Below, piece by piece: positions 45,621 to 57,206 of a stretch of 64,000 nt of DNA. The notes below the pieces were generated by a model. It saw only the letters and a list, made by a program, of their open reading frames with translations, did not search any database and was not told the DNA's origin. Source of the stretch: Acanthosepion lycidas (Eukaryota; Mollusca; Cephalopoda; Sepiida; Sepiidae); the NCBI GenBank assembly GCA_963932145.1, contig OZ010603.1, positions 77,135,464 to 77,199,463 on the forward strand, in the 5' to 3' direction. Made by a program: the position numbers and the translations under genes. The stretch's first letter is position 1, and every line of letters begins with the position of its first letter.

Positions 45621-45949
45621 ATTTCCAAGTGCTCTTTTCCAACATGCCTTGAACCTGCATGGAAAAATAATATCACATGTTGATGCGCGGTCTGCAACAT
45701 GGCGGAATAAGCGTTTTTTAGGCTATTTTAGTGATGGAATCATTAGCCAATGGGTTGAGGCAGCTAATATTGACCTCATGCTCTAATATCCATTTCCTAT
45801 GGCTTCAAAATTCTCTTGGTCAAATTTCAAGCTTTTCTTGGGGGCTTTTCAAAACCTGCATTTTGGCAATTGAATCTTCGAATCTATTGTTTCTGGTTGG
45901 TGAATGGGTTTCCATTTCTGTTCAAGCCTCAGAGGCTCCGAAAATATAG

Positions 45950-48900
45950 ATCCGACACTGGCCACAAACAATGATCTCGCAAAACAATGACGGTTCTTAC
46001 TAGTAGCTCAAGAAGAAAAAAACCCTCTAAACTGAATTGGATAAACTAAATAAAGTAATAAATTGACTCTCAAACAATGAACAGAAATATTCTAGCAATG
46101 TATTTATCGTTTCTCGGTGGCACATTTACAAAATTAACCACAAGAGAATGAAAAGATCAGTTTCACTCGTTACATCGATTTTTAGCTCCCGCCTGACTAG
46201 CGAAATGAAAGCAACATAGCCTCACAGTTAAGCAATGGTTGTCAGAAAAATAATCTTTGCGAAACCATCATTATGACTTTTCTAAGTTTGATACTTTCTA
46301 AGTGTATCTTGTAGTTTTGTTCTATACTCGGCTACTCTTTGTAAATAAAAAATCTTTACTTTTTACTTTATCAAATCAAACTTGAATCTCTTTAGAGTAC
46401 ACTGCACATAAGCACACACCCCAAAAATGTCTTTCTAATCTGAATTCGTAAGAGCTTCAATCTAGGGCGCGCTGACTGCTAACACAAGATGGGAAGTGGG
46501 AAAAGTAGAAATGTCTGGCCTACTTGATTCTATATTGCACGTTCCCCCCCCCCACCTCCTTCTTTCCGCTGACTTTCTCGTCGTCCTTTTACTCTCTGGA
46601 AACGCAGACATGGCGTTTATGATAAACACAAAAAAGTCGAGACATTTCATGTACAACTTGGAATCAATGTAGTCAGACATTAAATTGCCTGCTGATTACA
46701 CCAGTAACTATTATATTTCAACAGCCATTTTCTGCCTTTCTTTGGTTTTTGTTTGCTTGCTTTTTATCTTTTTTTTTTTGTTATTTTTTATATCTTTCTC
46801 TTTTCTACTTTTCTTTCGTGAATTCTTTTCTCTCTCTATCTCTCTCTCTCACACTTTTCAACATTAAAAGAAAGAAAAGAAAAGAGTCAACGAAGAAGGC
46901 AAGCGCAGATGCTAGAAATAGTTCAGTTGGTGCGCGAACACACGTACACACTACGGAGACCTGCCCACAAACCGAAACATTCTGTTAGCAATCCTCCAAC
47001 TCGGTGAAGGTCATATCTGCGTGAGAGTTGAGTATAGAACAAAAATTCAAAGTATCCAATATCTACCACTGGAAATAAATGACCGTTATAATTTTATACC
47101 TGGCTACAGTGACATGCAGAAGTTTGGTAATGCCTGGGTCCAACTCCTTGATTGTTTGTCTATAAGTAGAGGGGGTGATAGGGCCTACTACTGAGAAATG
47201 TGAGAAAGGAAGACATTTTAAATATGTAAAAAAACAAAAACATATGAAACATGAAATAAACACTTTATTCAAATTAAATTTATATCTCACTCTTTAATTG
47301 GATGCCCTCCCGTTATAGATGCCAGGGGCCGTCGTACCGTCTGTAGCATGATTACTACCTGGCTGATTATTATCTTCAAACTTCATTACTTGATTAAAAA
47401 CATACCAGCTTTAAAAAAAAACGTGTGCTATTTCTTGCTTCTTTAAGATCTTGAAAACTTAAATTTATGAGAGGAACCTTAATGATTGTGGTTAAAAACA
47501 GAAAAAGAAAATTATTGGGAATGGCGCCAGAAAAATGAATAGTGGTGTAAGAGGGGGTTAAATCTAATATTAAAATTTCCCACGTAAATAATTCTAGCAG
47601 CAAAAGTTTGGAAGAATTACCATTTTTGGAGATTTTTCTTCGTTTGAGATGAAAATTTATGTTCTTAAAATAGATGGGAAAACATCACTTTTTGCGTGTA
47701 CTGTTTTTCTGTCGAGGTTTTTTTTCGCATTTTTTTTCGACCTATACAAAAGTTTTAGAAGCTAATGTTTCCATCCCCCCATACACAAACAAAACAAGTG
47801 AAGTTTTAAGATTTCTTTTGAAAATAATAATGGCAGTATAAATATAAGATTTTTTGTTTCCCACCAAATCCAAGTTCTCGTGCCTGACTCAAAAACTTAG
47901 TCTAGTAGGAATAGTAGACAGCAAGACGACCACTTAAAAAAGAAAAAACACATTTATTTTACAATTACAATTTTGAAAAAAGTTGCAAATACAAAGTTGC
48001 ACAAAAATTTCCTTTTGTGCGCCTATTACAACAGGATAACGATTTTCTGAAGTTACAAAAAGGAGGTTACCACCAGGTATAAAGAAAAAAGTGATACAGA
48101 TTTTAAAAAAGGGCACAGATTCGGACAAAAAGATTACACCTCTTAAAAATAAGAAAAAAAAACTCTGAGGAAGTAAAAAAAAAAAAAAAAAAAAAAAAAT
48201 GGACAAGCCAGAAAAATACAAGCGCAACCACCTGGGCTCTTTAATTGAATACTCAAAGGAACGTCCCGACACAGAGGGGTTTTGGGTTTTACACAGGTTG
48301 TTGTCTCGAGGGCTTTTTGAAGTATTTTGCTGGAAAGTTAACTTGAAAGTTCTTTCAGTTTAAATTCTTCTCATGAAAGCACAGAAAGGAATGTTTTATT
48401 CTGGAGCTGGAATCTGTCGGCTCTTTCTTTCTCTGTGTTGATTTATGATCCCCCTCCCCTGCCGCCCGGGACCGGACTAGACCTCCGTCTTTGAAGTGTG
48501 GGCGCCAAGGCTTCTTCCTTATTTGCTTTCTTGTCAACGGTTCATTCTTTCTGCCACGATCCGCTAAATAGCAGTCCTTTTATTGAACAAAGGAGCGTCA
48601 TACCAGCTCAATTCAAGTTTTCACAAGGGCTTGAAGAGATCGTCTCTCAATAGCCAGTAAATGGAAACATTCCCTCTCCATGAATTCAAAAAATGAATCC
48701 GGAACAAATCAAATAATTTTGTCTGTATCAACCGCTAGAGCCAAAAAGGTCATAAAAATGCAACCATTTTTACACGAACCGTCTCGCCTTTATAAAATAA
48801 ACTTCTCTCAAAAAACGTGTATTAAAAAAACAACATAGAAGATTATACATTTAGACAAATATAACATTTTTAGGATAATAAAAATTAAAATTTTATACTC

Positions 48901-49820
48901 ACCCCTCAAGAGAATGTGCAATGTGTAATACATAAATTTAGTTTTTTTTTTTTGTCTTTAGGAACAAATTTACTGAATAACGCCTTTTACACAAAGGCAT
49001 AGTTTTAAGAAAACTTTATACACAAAAGGGCATATTAATTTGTTGAAAGTTTTTTGTTTGTTTGTTATTAGAACACATTCATAGAATTTTTTACTCATTT
49101 GTATAATTGTTAGCGGATTATTTAATTTAAGAAATGTGTTATTTAATCATTGATTTCCTCATTGTTTTGTCAATTTCTCTTACTCTAAAGCCTAAAACTT
49201 TCTCTAACTCGCAACCATGGCCAATTCACTCTTACAATTATCATTGCAAGATCTCAAATAAAAGTTTTCTTCAATCGTTTTATCTATTGATTTTTGGTTA
49301 AGATACAATAGCTTTTCAGAAGAATTACAAGTTTTCTCAAAGTTAAAATCAAAATTCTTTAACATTTGAGTGCATTCAACTTCCGGGAATTTATTGATAT
49401 TATGGACAATCACGCAATTCTGACTGACAAAAAAGCCACAAATTAAGATAGTGCAAAGAAAAAAAATCAAACAAAATCTATCCTTATCTTCTTCAGCCTT
49501 AAGTAAAATTAGAAAAATCTTAATACCTGATAGAAATACATTTTTGTTCATATGGAATAACAATAATTCCAACATGTTTTCTATTAACTTTCTGCCAATG
49601 CTTTATTTAGTGAAGGGGCCTCATTTGTCTTAAGAGAACAATTAAAAAATTTTTTGGTAGATGTTTGCTTCTCAGATTTGAACATAGATCTTATGAGATA
49701 TCCAAATGTAATCAAATTTATCAGGAGAAACCTCATTCTGTACATTAATGGCTAAAGCCTGGTTTGAAGAAACAGATTTAACTTTTTTCCTCATCCCAAG
49801 GCAATTTTCAGTTACCAATG
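45950..49820. other. Intron 1 DNA, largely unique
   Basis: No shared repeat is apparent. Features of note are a C run near 46536-46546, a TC-rich stretch at 46750-46860, and an A run at 48175-48199. A locally GC-richer patch lies at 48440-48540. A minus-strand AATAAA at about 47950 could be a polyadenylation signal, but no spliced frame supports a minus-strand gene. Confidence 0.4.
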
Positions 49821-49826
49821 GTATTT

Positions 49827-49947
49827 AGTGACAATTCTCACGTTGATAATATATCTACCAATGTCATTTAAAAATGAAAAGTCAAGGGAATATCCCTTGA
49901 CTTTTAATGACATTGGTAGATATATTATCAACGTGAGAATTGTCACT
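49827..49947. mobile_element. Near-perfect palindromic MITE (121 bp)
   Basis: The left arm AGTGACAATTCTCACGTTGA, continuing through TAATATATCTACCAATGTCA, is repeated exactly inverted up to the terminal GTCACT. An inner stem, AAAAGTCAAGGG / CCCTTGACTTTT, surrounds a 4-base loop (AATA). Only a few bases (TAAAAATG on the left side) are unpaired. The flanks ATTT on both sides could be a 4-bp target duplication. The near-identity of the arms suggests a recent insertion or gene conversion. Confidence 0.8.
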
Positions 49948-50217
49948 ATTTTCAACAGTCAGAAACATCACAATTATCGTTCCAACCATGACGACTCTGT
50001 TCAAAACGATATGCTAGATCATAAAATAATTTTAATGTATGAGAATGGTATTCGTCTTTACAAATAGCTTCATTTCCGATATCTTCCACATCGAAATCTA
50101 AATTGATATAAATATTTGATCTGTGAAAGATTCTACAGAATCTAGCCGCTTAAGTATAACTTTTTTCCTTTAGAGCGAAGAATTATTTTTGATTCGGTAC
50201 ATTTGCTTTAGCATTTA

Positions 50218-50989
50218 TCTATAAAAGGCAGGATGTGTGTGTGTGTGTGTGTGTGCGTGTAACGAATGCACGGCCGCAATTTTCGACGGGTTTGCACCAA
50301 AATTCACATGCACATGCTCCAGGTTAGCGGGAAGTCCAAGACCGACTTCGCATTTCCCAACTCCCACCGATAGTGGAAATAATCGATTTTTTTCATGCTT
50401 CTACGGCAGTTTTCATGTAGTTTGCGGCCATTTTCTACTGGCCAGAGTGAGAGCCTATAACTGGCTGCCACGAATACACAGGAAGATTCTATTGGTCAGC
50501 GTGAGAGCCAACTACTGACTGACACGAATGTTAACTAACATGCAAAAAAAATCGATAGCTGCATTCGTCACAAGTGGGAAAAAATTAAATCTGCACGACA
50601 CTTTACTCCAATTGGCTCATTCGCTTGCTTAAACTCAACGTTGATTCTGATTCTGCAGAACTGGGCTGGGTGTGAAAAAGTATTTGTTGTTAACATTCTT
50701 TTTTCATTCGGTTTTTCCAGTTACGAGTCCTTTTTTTAAAGCTGATCGTTTTGTGTTCATTTTGTTTAGTTCTTTTTTCGTAATAGATTTAATGTTTAGT
50801 ATAGAGCTTAGAAAAAATTCGCTGTGTGAGATAGGCAAGAAGTAAGGCATATAGCAACATCAGCACGGCAAAGGGCACTCCTTTAAAGGCAAGGAAAGGC
50901 AAAAATATTTTAAGTCACGTGATAGCGATTGCTGTATGAGTCGTACGATTTTTGAATCAAGCACGGGCAACGCCGGGCCATGCTGCTAG
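50218..50989 (+). mobile_element. Non-autonomous Helitron
   Basis: The left end starts TCTATAAAAGGCAGGATG after an A, and a GT microsatellite follows directly (50233-50257). The right end is GCACGGGCAACGCCGGGCCA TGCTGCTAG, followed by T. This has the CTAG-type terminus of Helitrons, about 10 bp after an imperfect GCACGG/CCATGC stem. Insertion between A (50217) and T (50990) is the canonical target. The 772-bp interior lacks Rep or helicase coding. It contains an internal duplication of about 43 bp with a 54-bp offset (50433-50475 and 50487-50529). Confidence 0.85.
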
Positions 50990-51254
50990 TTAAATTTAAC
51001 GGAGTGTCGATTCTATACTTGAATTCTTTCTAGATAATCTTCCAGTGAGTAAAGAAATATGTAATTGTATTCCAAAGGAACTTCGGGACCCGAAATATGC
51101 TTAGGGGGATGCTAACACAGTAATACAGATGTGTTTCTAAAAAATGCTGTAAATGTGTTCCTATAACGAAAAAAAAAAATTCCCATAAATTAATATGCCC
51201 TTTTGTCTATAAATGTCGAAGCAGAATTTTACATAAAGAATTATCAGTTTGGTT

Positions 51255-51375
51255 TATAAAGATGAGGTATGATTATTTACATTATTCAGGCTGTTATCCC
51301 CATCTTCATGGGTTCAGTCGAAATTCCAATTACCTGAAGAAAGCCGGAGCGTACAATAAAAACCACATGGATAAT
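51255..51375. repeat. Palindromic retroposon family, short degenerate copy
   Basis: GATGAGGTATGATTATTTAC, ATTATTCAGGCTGTTATCC and CATCTTCATG form the left arm. AAATTCCAATTACCTGAAGA and AAGCCGGAGCGTACAATA form the start of the right arm. The middle and the right tail are missing. Confidence 0.65.
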
Positions 51376-51599
51376 TACAACGTTTTTCTCACTCAGTTTT
51401 GTACCGACACTAAAAAACTGATCTGTGAACTTGAGAGGATTAATATTTAAATTATAATAAATAGACAAACATGCTTGAATAAAGATGTGATGCCTAAGTA
51501 TATACACACACACATATATATAACTCTGTGAAATTTGTATCTTGTGTGTTTGCCAGAAGTCATATATAGTGGGAAAAGAAAACTATAAACAATTCAATA

Positions 51600-51850
51600 A
51601 AGAGCTAGGAAAAGAAAAATGTAAATTTATTATCGTGGAGGAAGTGGGAGATGGAGCCGATTTTCTTACGAGAAAGTATATAAAATACACGAAATCCGAC
51701 CCCAAACAGGATACGCACAGTTGTCATCAACGTCTACGCCAATCTGGCTTGTGAACATCACGACTTCATGCTAAAAGCGATAGCGCTGACAAACTTCAAA
51801 GAAACCGTTTCACACTACGGCAACACCGTCCACAGTAAGAAGAAAATTCT
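51600..51850 (+). other. Exon-like open stretch of unknown origin
   Basis: Two overlapping frames have protein-like composition and higher GC than the neighbourhood. One (51599-51754) reads KFIIVEEVGDGADFLTRKYI. The other (about 51690-51835) reads RTVVINVYANLACEHHDFML, then KAIALTNFKETVSHYGNTVH, and ends at a donor-like GTAAGA at 51832. An acceptor-like AAACAG precedes 51711. I do not recognise the family. It may be a gene fragment, a broken transposon gene or part of an unannotated exon. Confidence 0.25.
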
Positions 51851-52400
51851 GTCCGTTCTATCCTCTTTTTTTTACAATGAACCACGCACACGCATGTTGA
51901 CTTTTTCACACAAACACACATATAACAACACTTCGTTGTTTCTCACATATGTACACAAAGAGAATTTATATTTTATTTCAGAATTTTATTAACCCAAGCA
52001 AAAAGATATTATTTTTCAATCTATGGCCAAAATGTTTGTATTCTTATCGTTATATTAAATTAATGTTCATTTCCCTGCGTTGTCTTCTCTACTGAATTTT
52101 ATTCTTTCAATGAAAATCGTTTGATTATTCTAAACGGCCAAATTACGCAAAGTCTCGCAACAATATTTTATTTTTTATTGTATCGAATCCCGACACTCCG
52201 AATTTTGACATTCCAAACTCTTATTGTTAAACTTTCTTCAGACAGACAATTTTTTAATGTGAAAGCAACTTCAATAACTGCAAATAAATGTATTTTTTAA
52301 AATTTCTCTACTTTCTTAAACTCTTCATGAAACTAAATGTAAACAGTAAATACAACAAGGTTTACCCAACTGGTCACAGGTGGTCTGGTATAAATATAAT

Positions 52401-52600
52401 AGTGAACATTGCGATCAGAACCCAATGACACAGTCTGTTTCATATTTAAATGCAGTTGTCATGGCCTAGCGATTGCATTTAAGCATGAAACAGACTGTCG
52501 CCGCTGGGTGTTGATTTCAATATCACTTTTATATTTACATACTCTCTATCCTTGATATCGAGCACTTTAACTCATAAATATATCATACCTTATTCGTATC
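52401..52600 (+). repeat. Hairpin element with conserved 3' tail, copy B
   Basis: The left stem AGTGAACATTGCGATCAGAA and inner block ACAGTCTGTTTCATATTTAA pair with TTAAGCATGAAACAGACTGT and TTGATTTCAATATCACT. The tail (TTTATATTTACATACTCTCT, TTGATATCGAGCACTTTAAC) matches copy A at 40913. Confidence 0.7.
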
Positions 52601-52672
52601 ATATATATACATTTTTATATTTACATCTCACCAATAAAAAAATACAACCTACCATTAATCTGCGTCTCTTTG

Positions 52673-53791
52673 CTTTTTATCATTTTTTATCATTTCTATC
52701 TGATCTCTGACGAAGTTTGAATAAAGTGAAACATATTAGGTTGAGATCTATTTCCTACTTGTTCTTTATCTTATATGTGTGCGTGTGTATTTCTTATTCC
52801 AATTCTGTTGACACTGATGCAGACAGGATTCGAAACACTGCATATAGTGAAACTATCTAGTGACAACTGAGGCTATGAAGTATTTTCTCCTCCAGTTTGT
52901 ATGCGTCCAAGAAAAACTTGAACTATTAAAAATACACTAGATAATGTATCTTTATGTAAATTGTCATGTGTGGGTATTTTTTATTTATTTTATTTATTTA
53001 TTGTTTTTTTGTTTGTTTGTTTTTTGTCAACTGTTAAATGAAAAGACAAAAGGACAAACGTTATATAAACAGTAATTTTGAAATACAAATGACATTAACA
53101 AAATATTTTTAGATTGATAATTAACAAAATGATGTCTATATGATGATGGAATGGAACGTTGAAATAGACGTTAATGATTCTTAACATTCCTCACTAAGCT
53201 TCTGAATCATACACACTGTAGCTCAGGGTTTTATGTGTTGTTGTTTTTTTTTATACATGAAATTAGATTATACTTGGACATTAAATTACATACATAATAA
53301 TATTCTCCGACTGTAGGTTTGGTAGAGGATATATTGGAGTTGTTATGGTGACAGTTTTTATAATTCCTAACATAACAATCTCGCTTTTGGCTATTGTGGC
53401 ATGTGGGAGCTTCTTTATTTTGCTTGATGCAGCAGCAGTGGAAATAATCAGCAGGGTACAACCGGAAATCCCAGGGATAATAAAAGACTTGATCGAGCCC
53501 TATTCGGCCTCTTTTCCACCTTCTTGTTCAGTGGCCACTAACTCACGGTCAGCTCTCTTTTTCATTTTTCAGCGACCTCTACATTCAAGGTCCACTCTCT
53601 CTTAAGCGGTCTCTACGACATAGCCAGGTCTTTCCCAATTTTCGCATTAGTGTCAACAGAATTGGAATAAGAAATACACATGCACACATATAGTATAAAG
53701 AACAAGTAGGAAATAGATCTTAATCTAACATGTTTCACTTGTGTAAAACTTCGTCAGAGATCAGATAGAAATAATAAAAAATGATAAAAAG
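52673..53791. mobile_element. Long inverted-repeat element, 148-bp arms
   Basis: The left arm 52673-52820 begins CTTTTTATCATTTTTTATCA and contains CTGATCTCTGACGAAGTTT, CTATTTCCTACTTGTTCTT and CCAATTCTGTTGACACTGAT. The right arm 53644-53791 is its reverse complement with few differences. Next to the left arm's inner end lies a minus-strand tRNA-like segment with B box TGTTTCGAATCCTGTC. The spacer of about 820 bp holds no recognisable transposase. The topology (tails out, tRNA-like segment inside) matches the family at 59328. No target duplication was found. Confidence 0.7.
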
Positions 53792-54439
53792 TAAACGAGG
53801 CCTGTCCTGGCAGCTGGACGTTATATTTCTCGTTCCTACTTTCACGACACCTACACCAGGAAAACCACACAACCCTTGCTGCAAAAATCGAGGGCTGTCC
53901 CAACAGTTTCACACTCGGATTTCTCGTTTCTCCCATGGAAACTAGCGGAGAAATCTCTCTCAACAAAAGCAACTACTATACTCAAGAACTTTGTTAACTC
54001 TGAAATTTTTACCTTGCAAAATACTAGTACTTTGCACTCACTTTTTCAACCAGAAATAAAAGCTGTTGAACAGTTATTTTCAAACTCTGGATTTTTGTTC
54101 ATTCCACTCTCACTGTCAAGCAAAATCACACACGCAACTGGGGAAAAATTTCCAACAGAATAATAATTTTTACAATGTTTTCAAGAAATTATTTATTCTC
54201 ATTCTTTCTTATCAGCCATTCAATCTTCATTATGAATTAGACTTACTAAAAAATTGTCGGTTTCATTATTTTAGTATTAGATTTTTCTCATCAAAGGACA
54301 ATATATTTTTCCTAGAAATTTTATTATATTTGCCTAACGTAGAATTTTAAATTTTTGTTATCTAAATTTGCTCTTTCATAGACTTTTCGTTTTACTCCTA
54401 CTTTCTTTTTCCATTTCCTTACATTCTTTTTGTCTTTTT

Positions 54440-54860
54440 CTATGACAAAGCGCTATACCTTTTTCTCTTTTATATAACTTTTTCCTTTTTTCTCCACATA
54501 ACTTTTTCTTTTTTCTCTTTGCATAACTTCTTCTCTTCTTTCTTCTTCACATCACATTTCCACTTTTTTCTCTTTCACGTAGCTCCTACACTTTTTCTCC
54601 TTCATATATATTTTCCTCTTTTTTTTAATCATAAAGCTCCTTCTCTTTTCTTTTTCACATAGATTTTTCTAATTTTCTTATCCTTCACATATTTTCTTCT
54701 TTACATCACACTTCCTCTTTTTCTTCACGTAGCTTTTTCTCTTTTTTTCTCCTTCACATAACTTTTTCACTTTTTCTCTTTCATATACCATTTCCTCTTT
54801 TTCTTCACAGCTTTTTTCTTATTTTCTCTTTCACATAGCTTTCCCTCTTTTTTATCTCAT
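54440..54860. repeat. Pyrimidine-rich degenerate minisatellite
   Basis: Variants of a CTTTTTCTCTTTCACATAAC unit of about 25-35 bp repeat more than ten times with variable T/C runs. The plus strand is almost free of G, making a strong polypyrimidine tract. Confidence 0.8.
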
Positions 54861-56254
54861 TGTCTGCACAACAAGCAGAGTGAAAAGTGGACGAAAAAGA
54901 AGTGCCATGTGTAATAATTCCCAATAGGAATTGTAGCTGCTAGAGACTCTTCTTTATTTCTGTAGAAGCCATGTTTAGGATTCAAGATTTGTGCAGGCTA
55001 GATTTATTTGCTATGTCCCTATTGAGGATATATTCCACAAACGGAGAAACCGCGAGTGCTAGATGCAAACTGCAAGTTGTAGATAATCTCATTCTACATA
55101 AGAGAAAGATATATTCCTAAAGGAAAACAATACCATGGGCCTGTAAGCTGCACCATTTTGGAACTGGCTGCAGGAGGCAGATTTAGCTTACATCCCTTGC
55201 CTAGCTTATGCTAAAAAGCAACTGCTCTGTTTGACTCCTGGAAGCTGACTACTGTCACTTTCATTACTATGAAGTGACTTTACTAAGCGGGTGTCACATG
55301 ACCCATGTGACTTAATCTCGACCAAAGTGAAATAATCACCTTTTCTACAATCCTATATTCTTGGTCAGAATGAGTTTTGTACCAAATCAAATCAAATACA
55401 AGACAATAGTCAGTGTACACACATCCCGACATCCATCGTGTGTGCATAAAAAGTTTCAGGATAAGGCAATATTATTGTTTTCCCATGTTCAAAACGGAAT
55501 AGTTCATTATTTAAGATGTACTGGCAGGTGACGTTAAACACTTCTTTCTTTCATTTTCTCACTGAAACCAAGTAGTGTCCTTTCCGCTCTTTCCACAAGA
55601 TCAAAACAGATCAACAATGAGTAAAACTAGTCTTTAGTTGAGTTAAAGTTGTTGGGTAGTTGGTGCACAGAAAAATATGTAGTTAAAAAAACTTAATTGG
55701 TTGGTGTACCGTAAAAGGTTGTGGTTGAGAAAGACTTCAATCGTCAGTGAAGTTTCTGTAGTGAAAGGGAGAAACACCTTCGTCGAAAGAGAGTTCGAGT
55801 TTTGTGTGCGATCTACCGAAGAAAGATTAACAAAAAAGTAGTTAGTAAAAATCTGCTACTTTAAGTATCAGAATCTATGCTAATGTTCTTTCCTCCGCTG
55901 AATGGCGTGACCAATCAAAAAAATCACTCGGTGAATAAAAGCCGTTGTTGTTTTTTGCTTACCGGCAGTATGATTTTTTTTTTCTGAGCTTGTCGGAAGA
56001 ACGTGTGTCCTGCTGATGAGAAGTGAAGGTTGGATTTGTGACTCCATTTTGTCATTTCTACATTGCCTGTTGGACTGTTACGACGGACTCTCGTTTGAAC
56101 TGTGAATTGGCTACAAGTGTTGCGGACGAGAGAGAAAAGAAGTCTAGTGTAGGCGTTTATTGCTACAATAAGTTTTTTTTCTCCACAACAAGATTCATTG
56201 ACCACTCATGCTGTTGCTGATTCATTTGAAATTGTCAACACTTGTTTCTTTCAG
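54861..56254. other. Intron 1 end, upstream of exon 2
   Basis: No repeat shared within the window. The last 250 bp (about 56000-56220) are less AT-rich than the average, and then a polypyrimidine tract leads into exon 2. Confidence 0.4.
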
Positions 56255-56287
56255 CACATGCTTTGAAGAAAATGTTGGAATCGCGTG
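56255..56287 (+). CDS. CUSTOS: CUSTOS homologue, coding exon 2 (33-nt microexon)
   Basis: The acceptor TTTCTTTCAG and donor GTAAGT (56288) bound 33 nt that enter and leave in phase 1. They encode residues 39-49 (T-H-A-L-K-K-M-L-E-S-R, the first codon split with exon 1). Because the length is a multiple of three, skipping it would keep the frame and remove 11 residues. These residues fall in the poorly conserved linker between the N-terminal acidic segment and the central conserved block. Confidence 0.75.
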
Positions 56288-56985
56288 GTAAGTGGACATA
56301 TTAACGACAAGAAGTATGTAGGAAGAGATGTACAACGTAACAGGTTTATTCACCAACTGACTAAAAATATACAGGAAGTATAAAATTAACCCCTTTTTAG
56401 AGAGTTCCTTGAAAAGGGAGATAACTACATCTACAGTTTACTCTAACAGAAAGGTAAAGCTATGTAGACATGTCTTCTTTTGTGTTTGAATATCTTGGAG
56501 GTAATTCTGAGAGGTTTTTATTGCAAATTTTTCCCGAAAATAGGATCAACAAAAATTGGGTTTTATTTTTCTCTGAATGGTCAACTATTTCCCATGGTGA
56601 TGTTAATTTCTTACCAATAGGCGCTTTGATTTAAATGCCGCGTGTTGTGGAATCTTTTTTGTTGTTTGAATCTTTTTGTTTGCTAATATTGTCTGTTATT
56701 GGGTAGAAAATAAAATTTGGGCATCTTTTAATATGGTATGTATGTGGTTATGTAATTGTGTTGGAAATAGCATTTCTTTCGTATAATATCAAGTAACATT
56801 TTTGTAAATGTCTAAGCTTTCTAACAATGAATCCTATTTCAATTTTGGAGTATTTTTACATTTATCAAAATAACCCCAAAATGATTCATAACTGATCTAA
56901 ACAGAGAAACATATTAACTATCCATAACATATTTAAGGTAACCACTGTATATTTAATAATATCTATAAAATCTCTTTTTTTCCAG

Positions 56986-57073
56986 ACCCAAAAGTCCCTA
57001 CAAATGTCAGTGATTTGAATGAAGAGGCAAATAGTAGCAAAGTATCCCAGAGTTCTTCAAGACCATCATTGAG
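56986..57073 (+). CDS. CUSTOS: CUSTOS homologue, coding exon 3
   Basis: The acceptor TTTTTTTCCAG ends at 56985 and the donor GTAAGA starts at 57074. Entering in phase 1 and leaving in phase 2, the exon encodes residues 50-78 and two bases of Arg79: D-P-K-V-P-T, then a low-complexity acidic linker, then SQSSSRPSLR. The S-x-x-P-S-L-R ending resembles the TSQPSLRHK segment of human CUSTOS as I recall it, which supports the exon order. The other two frames contain stops. Confidence 0.85.
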
Positions 57074-57206
57074 GTAAGAAAGTTTCATATAGATTGTTTG
57101 GCACTTCTGTATTTTTAAGTTCTATAATTTATTTCTATGTATAATACACACTCTAATTATTGCTGAAAAATAAAACCAAAATGTTTTAATAAGTCCAGTT
57201 TATTCA

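Larger units (their letters stand above)
21517..56254 (+). other. CUSTOS: CUSTOS intron 1 (about 34.7 kb)
   Basis: It is bounded by donor GTAAGT at 21517 and acceptor TTTCTTTCAG ending at 56254. The first 5 kb is nearly free of recognisable transposons but full of long T runs on the sense strand. From about 25.9 kb onward it is packed with mariner, SINE, hAT, LINE and Helitron insertions and minisatellites. No further exon that keeps the CUSTOS frame was found inside it, although a short one could be missed. Confidence 0.75.

Noticed and set aside
47940-48700. Possible minus-strand 3' untranslated region with AATAAA
   Set aside because: There is no upstream coding exon on the minus strand and no conserved peptide. 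A single AATAAA is expected by chance in this AT-rich DNA.
53345-53605. 86-codon frame with hydrophobic N-terminus
   Set aside because: It lies inside the spacer of the long inverted-repeat element, has no family resemblance, and the opposite strand is equally open.
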